8,325 bases of DNA, from NCBI GenBank assembly GCA_036518955.1, contig DATDMG010000502.1, forward strand, positions 1-8,325. Reading direction: 5' to 3'. Within the stretch, counting starts at the first letter, position 1, and each line of letters begins with the position of its first letter. This DNA comes from DATDMG01 sp036518955 (GTDB lineage Bacteria; Actinomycetota; Actinomycetes; Actinomycetales; Kineosporiaceae). Position numbers and translations under genes: made by a program. The notes beneath the pieces are model-generated. The model made no database searches. It saw only the letters and a program-made list of their open reading frames with translations, and was not told the DNA's origin. Positions 1 to 5,660 of the stretch are shown here, piece by piece.

Positions 1-7
1 CGCGGCA

Positions 8-42
8 CTGCGGACCCACGATCTTTGATCGTGGGTCCGCAG
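8..42 (-). terminator. Perfect 16-bp hairpin downstream of the first peptide gene
   Basis: Bases 8-23 and 27-42 are exact reverse complements (arm CTGCGGACCCACGATC) around a TTT loop. The hairpin lies 36 bases after the stop codon of the minus-strand peptide gene at 79-210, where a transcription terminator is expected. No T-run follows on the minus strand, but actinomycete terminators often lack one. The structure is symmetric and could also stop transcription arriving from the left. It could instead be an attenuator or mRNA-stabilising hairpin between the peptide gene and further genes beyond the left edge. Confidence 0.7.
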
Positions 43-78
43 CACGTATACGCGCGCAGACCTGGGTGAGAGACGAGA

Positions 79-210
79 TCAGCGGCCGACGTTCCAGCTA
101 ACCTGCGTCTGGGAAGCGAATCCGCCTCCCGCGACGTCAGAGAGCTCGTCCTCGTTCAGCTCCTCATTCTTGATGTCGGGGTTGGGCTGGTCCTTGGTGG
201 GCTCGCTCAT
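79..210 (-). CDS. Small double-glycine leader peptide (RiPP/bacteriocin precursor-like), 43 aa
   Basis: The 43-residue product starts MSEPTKDQPN. Its leader (residues 1-29) is hydrophilic and acidic and ends in ELNEDELSDVAGG, the ELxxVAGG pattern of class II bacteriocin and lanthipeptide-type leaders, which C39 peptidase/ABC transporters cut after the two glycines. The predicted core (30-43) is GFASQTQVSWNVGR. It has no Cys, Asp or Glu, which argues against lanthionines, sactionines and lasso ring closure. The ATG at 210 is chosen because AGGAGGAG (plus-strand 216-223) lies 5 bases before it; the in-frame ATG at 240 has no comparable site. A hairpin follows at 8-42 and a dyad lies upstream at 315-331. 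No maturation enzyme or transporter is in the window; any downstream genes would be off the left edge. Reading this as a secreted or modified peptide is inference from the leader. It could also be an unmodified bacteriocin or signal peptide. Confidence 0.75.
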   Translation of the reverse strand: MSEPTKDQPNPDIKNEELNEDELSDVAGGGFASQTQVSWNVGR

Positions 211-215
211 GGCTT

Positions 216-223
216 CTCCTCCT
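216..223 (-). promoter_or_regulatory. Ribosome binding site that decides the start of the first peptide gene
   Basis: The minus strand reads AGGAGGAG here, 5 bases before the ATG at 210. It is a near-perfect Shine-Dalgarno sequence and selects this ATG over the in-frame one at 240. Confidence 0.8.
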
Positions 224-314
224 ATGCGGGTTTTGGTCATCTTCACGGCGCCAGCTGGCTTTGCCTTCTGTGCGCCTGTGGAGAGAACATAGAATGGTCC
301 CCCGCGTCCCGGCA

Positions 315-331
315 CTGTGCTCGGGGCACAA
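315..331. promoter_or_regulatory. Candidate operator dyad TGTGC-N5-GCACA, copy 1
   Basis: The plus strand reads CTGTGC TCGGG GCACAA: two inverted TGTGC half-sites, five bases apart. It lies 105-121 bases upstream of the first peptide start. On the minus strand a TATGTT hexamer follows 23 bases after the dyad, so the dyad would abut a -35 region, which itself is poor. The same dyad recurs at 3724-3740 before the second peptide gene. A dimeric activator or repressor site is inferred; the protein is unknown. Confidence 0.5.
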
Positions 332-719
332 CGATCCCCAGGTCCAATGACCTGCCAGGTTCACGATTGCCAGTCTTGCCCTGACGGTACGCAGTCAGGG
401 TCCGGCCAATAGCGGCCTTTCGGATGTGAGTATGCTGTCCGGTCGACGGGTGAGGCGCCCGGCTTTGCCCCTGCGATCTCGTCGCGGCTACGCCGCAGGC
501 CTTCATCACGACCTGCCAGGCCGGGCGCTCGCCGTCCCGGGAGTTCCCTGCTCCGGCCACCAGCGCGCCGCGCAAAGTCGTTTGTGCTGTTCAGGTGGGG
601 TTTGCGAGGGGCTGGGTACGGACCTGATGGGTCTTGGGGTGGTGAGAACTTGGCGGCGGGTTCGAGTCCCGGTAGGAGACGGGGATTGCCTGGATCACTC
701 GTTCCAGGAGGGGACTCCG
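332..719. other. Stretch without a recognised gene
   Basis: Several overlapping reading frames are open on both strands, but none gives a product I recognise and none has a convincing start site. It separates the regulatory region of the first peptide gene from the transposase remnant. A terminal inverted repeat of the insertion sequence could lie here, but I could not identify one. Confidence 0.4.
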
Positions 720-1470
720 TTGCCGATTCAGTCTGCCACCGGCGGGACGCCGGATGCCGGTGATGTGTCTGGCGTGGCTGCCAGGGTGGCCGTAGCACGG
801 GTGCCGGTCGAGATGGTGGCCCAGGTGCTGGCCGCGTGGGCGGCGGCCTGACGGAGGGGCAGCGGGGCGGGGAGGGGCTGTTGGAGTGTTTCGCCCGGGT
901 GCCCGATCCGCGGGATGCGCGCGGACGTCGTCATTCGCTGCCCTCGATCCTGGGGTTGTGCACGGCGGCGGTGCTGGCCGGGCAGGTCGAGCTGGAGGAC
1001 ATCGCGGCGGCGGGCGTCGCAGCAGGTGCTGTCCGCGATGGGCTGCCGCCGCAAGGTGCCGGGGCTGTGTGTGGCGCCGCACCCGGACACGATCGAGCGG
1101 GTGTTCGTCGCACTGGCCGCTCAGGACCTGGCCGACCAGGCCGGGGCGCACCTGCTGGCCGGTCGCCTGCGCCGCCATCGACGACACGGCGGACTCACCC
1201 CTCGACGCCGGCCCGGACACCGATGCCGGTCCGGCGGCCGACCCGGCGGCCGGTCCGGTGGCTCGCCGGGATGCATTGTCGTGTACCGAGTCTGGGCCGT
1301 TGCCCAGGCCTGCGGCGGCGGTCGACGGCAAGGCGATCCGGGGGGCGGTGGGCGCGGACGGCCTGATCCGTACCTGCGGGCGGTGGCCACCCACGTCGAC
1401 ACGGTGGTGATCGGCGAACGGGCGATCGGCCCGAAGTCCAACGAGGTCCCTCCTTCGCGCCACTGCTGTG
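720..1470 (+). pseudogene. ISAs1-family (H-repeat type) transposase, frameshifted and truncated
   Basis: The product would be a DDE transposase, but it is split over all three forward frames. A TTG at 720 follows AGGAGG and opens a 43-residue frame ending at 851. From about 870 a second frame reads LLECFARVPDPRDARGRRHS and onward to about 1025, matching the DDE_Tnp_1-associated N-terminal domain of ISAs1/H-repeat proteins. About 1020-1185 continues in another frame (MGCRRKVPGL, then PDTIERVF). About 1170-1370 returns in a third (VDGKAIRGA at 1321, with the first catalytic Asp). The remaining pieces are LRAVATHVDTVVIGERAIG with KSNEVP (1375-1449) and SFAPLL (1451). Nothing recognisable follows, so the C-terminal half with the other acidic catalytic residues is missing. 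At least four frame changes make it non-functional. The assignment of the 720-851 piece is less sure than the rest. Confidence 0.8.
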
Positions 1471-1805
1471 TGGGACGGCGTTGGCCCTGCAGACGTGGCG
1501 GTCGCCGATTCTCAGTGATCTTGTCGCTATGTGCCTGTCCGGTGTGGGTATGGTCGCCGTCGTCAGTGCGCCGACGTCGGCTTCAGCGCGTGGGGGACAG
1601 TGTTCTATCTGCGCTGATCCGTCCGGTGGACGTCGCGGTGGCCGCGCTTCCCGTGCGGGACGTCGAGGTCCGCCTTGGTCGGCTTCAGTCGTTGTCTCGG
1701 GCCGCTAAGCGGGGCAGGGTGCAACACCAGTTGGCGCGCCCAGGAGGGTTCTGGACGCCGATGCCGGCCTGGCAGCGTCTGGCCTCGCGGAGGATCAGCA
1801 GCACC
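1471..1805 (+). other. Unassigned stretch between two element remnants
   Basis: A forward frame (in register with the codon at 915) stays open across the stretch, but its product matches nothing I know and has no independent start signal. It may be decayed 3' sequence of the ISAs1 element or leader sequence of the following remnant. The minus-strand frames are arginine- and proline-rich shadows. Confidence 0.35.
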
Positions 1806-2124
1806 GTGCTCATCATCGGCGACCCGGGGGCGTGCCGTCGGGCACTTCGCGAGCGGGCGTTGCGCTGCCCGAAGCCAGGGTGCCTGGGGCGGTTGCGGCC
1901 GTGGACGGCCGCCCGGGCCCGGTGGCTGCACGGGTTTCCTGCCGGCCGAGTGCCTGCCGCGGCGGGCCCACACCGCATCCGTCATGGTCCGCGACAGGGA
2001 CCGGCGCGACCTGCTGCGCGACCTGGGCGTCGCCGACCCCGCGACGCCTTCTGCGCCACCGTGACCGACTGACCGCTGGTCAACGTCCTCACCGGCGGCC
2101 GACGGCTGAACCTGCTGCCGTCCG
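1806..2124 (+). pseudogene. Probable DUF6431-type zinc-ribbon protein, degenerate
   Basis: A GTG at 1806 follows GGAGGA at 1789-1794 and begins VLIIGDPGACRRALRERALR, then CPKPGCLGRLRPW. This resembles the N-terminus of the actinobacterial DUF6431 family: an early LII motif, then a CPxC knuckle and LRPW, often found beside transposase genes. The family's next segment, a second cysteine pair before HVLLP, is missing. Another frame resumes with FLPAECLPRRAHTASVM (about 1935-1985) and a helix-turn-helix-like LLRDLGVADP (about 2010-2040). The original frame after 2064 gives VNVLTGGRRLNLLP, like the family's C-terminal end. So it carries an internal deletion and at least two frameshifts. The family name rests on remembered motifs and needs a profile search; it could instead be the zinc-ribbon start of another transposase. 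Confidence 0.45.
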
Positions 2125-2411
2125 GCTCCGGCTGATCCTCTCGCCGGCCCGGCACGCGCCGGGTAGCGCTCCTCGACGCCTTGACGCGCCATTCACGTTG
2201 CAGGTCGACGCACCCTGCCGCGCATCCCACGCGCCCGTGGCCCGGTCGATAGTCATCGGCATCATCACCGCAGCCGCGCGACGAACCCGCCATCAGCGTG
2301 CAGGGGGCACGCCCACCGACACGCCGACGCCGAGCAACGGCTCATCCGCATCACGAATGACGGCTACATCCGCAGGATCAACGCCGCCGGGCAGCACTTC
2401 GTCACGAGGCG
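2125..2411 (+). other. Unassigned stretch; one 80-codon open frame of unknown origin
   Basis: One forward frame is open from 2185 to the stop at 2425-2427. Its last part (RLIRITNDGYIRRINAAG, about 2332-2385) looks like real protein, while the first part is rich in histidine and arginine and looks random. I do not recognise it and see no start site. It may be the 3' end of a gene whose front was lost; it abuts and slightly overlaps the broken recombinase on the other strand. Confidence 0.25.
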
Positions 2412-3217
2412 TCACGGGGGACAGTGAGCTGCCGCGGCGGGTGGGGAACAGCACATGGCCGGGTTGGGTGGTGCGTTCCTGCAGCCAGGAGGGGAGCGCA
2501 GGACGGTGATGGTGGGACGGGTCAGCGGGGTGATGCGGTTTCTTGCGGCCCTTCCCGAGGACCCGGTCGTGTCCGCCGGGGCCGAGGTGCAGGTCATGGA
2601 CCTGTAGGGCCGTCAGTTCGCTGACACGCAGGCCGATCTGAAGGTCCAGGGTGAGTAGCGCGTGGTCACGGCGTCCGAGCCAGGTGTCGCGGTAGGGTGA
2701 CCAGCAGGAGGTCGGCCTCGGCAGTGGTCAGGTAGTCGACCACGGTCCGGTCGCAGCGTCTTGGTGGGATCGTCAGGACGCGTTGGATCACTGCGGCGTC
2801 CTCGGGTGCGTGAAGGACGGCGTAGCGGAACAGGGAGCGGATCGCGGCCAGCCGCGCGTTGCGGGTGGCCGTACTGTTGCCGCGGACGGTTTGCAGGTGG
2901 GTCAGGAATGTCATGACCAGGACGGTGTCCAGGTCGGCGATGTCCAGGTCGACCGGCTGGGCGCCGGTCGTGGTGGCGGCATACGAGATCAGCAGGCGCA
3001 GGCTGTCGCGGTAGGCGGCGATGGCGTGCGGCTGGCCTGCCGCTGCCGGACCAGCCGGTCGGTGAAAAAGCCGCTCACCGGTCTCGACGGTGACCTGCAC
3101 GAGCGCCCGGCGGTGCCGGCCGGCGGATGCCTCCACCCGCTCGAACTCGAGGACGTGCATGCTCGGCTCGTCGAACAGCTTATCGGCCCGAGCGCACCGT
3201 GCCCGCGCCGGGGCCAC
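2412..3217 (-). pseudogene. Tyrosine recombinase (XerC/D-like integrase), frameshifted, catalytic 3' end lost
   Basis: Reading leftwards, one frame gives FFTDRLVRQRQAS (about 3072-3034). The next gives PHAIAAYRDSLRLL through YLTTAEADLLLV (about 3033-2690), the SAM-like core-binding domain. A third frame has DTWLGRRDHALLTL and IGLRVSEL, with the first catalytic Arg codon at 2626-2628. Further shifts lead through GKGRKNRITPL to HVLFPTRRGSSLS, ending near 2415. The HxLRH box, the following His and the nucleophilic Tyr of the catalytic domain are absent, and at least four frame changes are needed, so it cannot recombine DNA. The largest single open stretch is 2666-3217, whose first 40 or so residues do not look like the family, so the original start is uncertain. 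Such recombinases are common in actinobacterial transposons carrying stand-alone integrases. Confidence 0.85.
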
Positions 3218-3408
3218 ACGTACAGTGGTCCACGCCGGGTGTTCCTGGAGAGCAGGTTTCTCGGTCGTTCCTGATCCTCACAACCCGGCACCTTCATGCC
3301 CGCAACGACACGTCGTCACCCGCCACCAACCACGGGCGTCGCGGTCGCCCAGACGGGCCACCCATGCTCAGGCCCGAACAGCCGCGAACCCGGTCGGTGG
3401 ATCCGGGC

Positions 3409-3639
3409 TCAGCGCCGACGACGCGGCCGGCCGACAGACAGGGAGCGCCGCCAGTCCCCATCCAGACCGTCGCTCGCGGCCGACGCGCCAACGTCGTCGT
3501 CATATGACGAGAAGTCCCCCAGCCATACGTCGCGCAGCTGCTCACCTTCAGAAGGATCTCGATCGAACCCACCTAGAGTGCCGCCTGCCACGCTATCCAG
3601 TTCTTCAGCCGTAAGGACACGAACATGAGGCCGCGCCAC
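3409..3639 (-). CDS. Second double-glycine leader peptide with acidic core, 76 aa
   Basis: A GTG at 3639 is preceded by AGGAG (plus-strand 3648-3652) with 8 bases spacing. The 76-residue product has a short leader, MARPHVRVLTAEELDSVAGG, whose LTAEELDSVAGG end is a textbook GG-leader motif of class II bacteriocins and several RiPP families. The core (21-76) starts TLGGFDRDPSEGEQL and has 12 acidic residues (10 Asp, 2 Glu), two Trp (39, 63), a Tyr (46), several Ser and no Cys. It ends in an arginine-rich tail, RPRRRR. Lack of cysteine rules out lanthionines and disulfides; the mix of Ser/Thr with Asp/Glu could suit ester-linked graspetides, but that is speculation. The odd basic tail may be read-through after a frameshift, so the native C-terminus is uncertain. 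A dyad like that of the first peptide lies upstream. The gene sits between a broken recombinase and a broken IS66 element. Confidence 0.65.
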   Translation of the reverse strand: MARPHVRVLTAEELDSVAGGTLGGFDRDPSEGEQLRDVWLGDFSSYDDDVGASAASDGLDGDWRRSLSVGRPRRRR

Positions 3640-3647
3640 GGAATCGA

Positions 3648-3652
3648 CTCCT
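3648..3652 (-). promoter_or_regulatory. Ribosome binding site that decides the GTG start of the second peptide
   Basis: The minus strand reads AGGAG, 8 bases before the GTG at 3639. With the leader motif just inside the frame, this supports the GTG start; no in-frame ATG is available. Confidence 0.6.
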
Positions 3653-3723
3653 ATCCATCAGACAGTTTAACATCGGGAAACCCCCTATTGCCCCTAAGGT
3701 ACAGCTTCCCCAGGAGTAGTTCC

Positions 3724-3740
3724 TTGTGCCGGCAGCACAA
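3724..3740. promoter_or_regulatory. Candidate operator dyad TGTGC-N5-GCACA, copy 2
   Basis: TTGTGC CGGCA GCACAA is a perfect 6-bp inverted repeat with a 5-base spacer. It lies 85-101 bases before the second peptide start. On the minus strand a TACCTT hexamer follows 22 bases after it, against TATGTT at 23 bases for copy 1. I found no third TGTGC-N5-GCACA site in the window. The matching architecture suggests a shared regulator, which is not identified. The centre also contains the palindrome TGCCGGCA. Confidence 0.55.
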
Positions 3741-3749
3741 TGAGCTACT

Positions 3750-3812
3750 TCACTCCGAATCATCGCGCACATCGACGGTCACGGTGTGGCTATTCAGGTA
3801 ATTGTGGATCAT
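3750..3812 (-). pseudogene. Possible gene tail or 20-aa peptide frame
   Basis: The frame gives MIHNYLNSHTVTVDVRDDSE and a stop, ending 10 bases before the dyad. Its base composition is clearly lower in GC than the surrounding transposons. There is no ribosome binding site, and the frame is open further upstream into sequence that looks like an IS66 shadow. It may be the 3' end of an older gene cut by the IS66 insertion, or chance. Confidence 0.2.
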
Positions 3813-3867
3813 GATAAGTGCGTCACGCCCGGGATGTCTGGTTGGTGTCTGCCTGTGGTGATCGTGT

Positions 3868-5145
3868 TTGAATGGCGCGGGCGCCTGGGCCAGAGGACCT
3901 GCGCGTGAGGAACTGCTTGCGCTGCTGGCCGCCCGGGATGAGGCACCGGCGGGTAGGGATGCGCGGATTGATGCGTTGCCGGTGCAGGTCGGTGAGCTGA
4001 CCGCGCAGGTGCAGGCGCTGATCCTCAGGCTGGGCAAGGACTCCTCGAACTCTTCCCAGCCGCCGTCATCGGACGGGCCGGCTCTCGTGATCGCCGTCCG
4101 CGGGGCGGGTCATCACGCAAGGCCTCGGGGCGCAGGCCGGGCGAGCAGTCCGGGGATCCGGGCGCGGCGCTGCGGCTGGTCGACAGCCCGCAGGCGCGTC
4201 CCCGATCCCGGCCCCGGCAACCTGCCGGTGCGGGACCACGCTGGCCGAGCAGCCCGTTGGTCGGGGTGCGGCGTCGTCAGGTGCACGACCTGCCCGAGAT
4301 CCCCGTCCCGGTGGTGACCGAGTACGCCGCCGACATCAAGTGCTGCCCCGACTGCCAGGCCGAGGTCGTGGGCGAGTTCCCGGCCGAGGTGAACGCCCCC
4401 GCGACGTACGCACCCGAGATCACCACCCGGGTCGCCGACGTCGTGATCGGCCACCGCGTGCCCGTCCAGCGGTCCACGATCCTGGTGATGGAACTGCTGG
4501 GCAGGCAGGTGTCCACCGGGTTCGCCGCGGGCCTGCGCGGCCGGGCCGCCGCCCGGTCCGCGACGGCGGGTTCCTCGACGCCGTCCGCCAGCTGCTCGTC
4601 AACGGCGCCGGTGGCGCACGCGGACGGGACCTTCGCCCGTGCCGCCGGCGGCACCGCGTTCGTGCACGTGGCCTGCACCGATCCTGACCCTGATGCACAC
4701 CGGCGACCGCTCCGCCAAGACCATCGACGCCGGCGGTGTCCTGCCCGAACTGAGTCTGTGGCAGGTCCTGATGCGTGACGGCTACGGCGGGTACACCCAC
4801 CTGACGAACGTGCTGCACGCTTGGTGCGGGGCGCACTCGCTCAGGGATCTTCGTGGGATCCACGAGGCCGACCCGGCGGGGCAACCGCGGGCCAAGGTGA
4901 TGCCGATACCCTGCTGGTGGCCCACCGGATCGCCACCACCGCCCGCGCCGAGGGCCGCGGCGAACCGACCGCTGAGGAGTTGCGCACCATCGACCGGCTG
5001 TACACCGGCGCGCTGGCCCAGGTCCGGATCGACAACCCGCCACCGACCGCAGCGCCCTGGCCGGAGCGCCCGCACCCTCACCGCCCGGTTCGAAGCCCAC
5101 CGCAAGGCGATCCTGCGGTTCACCACCAACCTCGCGGTCGGCTCG
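3868..5145 (+). pseudogene. IS66-family transposase, multiply frameshifted, C-terminus lost
   Basis: The N-terminal part (from 3868) has a leucine-rich coiled segment ending in LGKDSSNSSQPPSSDGP, the hallmark of IS66 transposases. Other frames then give SSRKASGRRPGEQSGDPG (about 4107-4160), a zinc-finger region with TCRCG and CCPDCQ (near 4220 and 4345), and VVIGHRVPVQRSTILVMELL. FLDAVRQLLV, HADGTFARAAGGTAFVHVAC (first catalytic Asp about 4622), LTLMHTGDRSAKTIDAGGVL and DGYGGYTHLTNVLHAWCGAH (second Asp about 4777) follow. The end reads ARTLTARFEAHRKAILRFTT and NLAVG near 5142. The expected TNNxAERxxR segment with the catalytic Glu is missing, because an ISL3 remnant takes over directly. At least six frame changes are needed. 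IS66 elements normally carry two accessory genes (tnpA/tnpB) upstream of this tnpC gene; neither is present here. Confidence 0.9.
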
Positions 5146-5660
5146 CGGGCCGACCGGTGGCATGTCGGTTCACCGACATCGGCGGGGGCAGGGGATGCTC
5201 GGCCAGGTCGAGGGCCGCACCGGCGACGACGTGGCGTACTGGCTGGCCATGCACACCCCGGCCCGGCGTGACCGGATCCGGTACGTCGCGATCGACATGT
5301 GCACCGTGTTCGTGTCCGCGATCCGCCGTTACCTGCCCAACGCGACCATCGTCGTAGATCATTTCCGTGTCATGGAGCTCGCCAACGACACCGTGGCCGA
5401 GGTCCGCCGCCGGATCGCCACCCAGCTGCGTGGACCGCCGTGGCCGGGCCACCGACCCGGAGTACAAGGTCCGCAACCTGCTGCGTCGCAACCGCGAAGA
5501 CCTGTTCATCCGGACCGGGATCACGAACGCGGCCAGCGAGGCTACGACCGGGTCGTCAATCCCGACGCCAGGAACGCATACGGGTACGAAACCCCGCAGA
5601 CGCAACGAAGGGACTTCCAAGCCCTACCGGCACACTGCGCGAACAACCTTCGCGTCACCC
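5146..5660 (+). pseudogene. ISL3-family transposase, 5'-truncated, internally deleted, frameshifted
   Basis: The remnant begins in the frame in which IS66 ends, with ADRWHVG (5146-5166). It shifts twice within about 30 bases (FTDIGGG, then GMLGQVEGRTGDDVAYWLA from 5192), then reads IRYVAIDMCTVFVSAIRRYL and VVDHFRVMELANDTVAEVRR, with the conserved Asp of the second catalytic block. A shift near 5435 leads to RRGRATDPEYKVRNLLRRNR. That runs straight into FIRTGITNAASE at about 5505, which carries the third acidic residue. In ISL3 proteins roughly 70-80 residues normally separate these blocks, so an internal deletion is inferred. One more shift gives GYDRVVNPDARNAYGY and ends near 5660. The N-terminal zinc-binding and HTH part is absent. 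The end overlaps, tail to tail, the last codons of the PucR-family gene. Confidence 0.88.

Noticed and set aside
656..671. tRNA-like T-arm (GCGGG-TTCGAGT-CCCGG)
   Set aside because: The loop matches a TΨC loop with a 4-bp stem, but no matching acceptor, D or anticodon arm lies in the preceding 70 bases. It is probably chance, or at most a tiny remnant.
591..1463. 290-codon minus-strand open frame
   Set aside because: It is antisense to the ISAs1 remnant, rich in Pro/Arg/His, with no ribosome binding site and no domain.
915..2072. 385-codon plus-strand open frame as a single gene
   Set aside because: It crosses two unrelated remnants (ISAs1 and the DUF6431-like piece) and contains arginine-rich nonsense between the recognisable blocks.
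4420..5163. 247-codon minus-strand open frame
   Set aside because: It is antisense to clear IS66 homology and has shadow-type composition.
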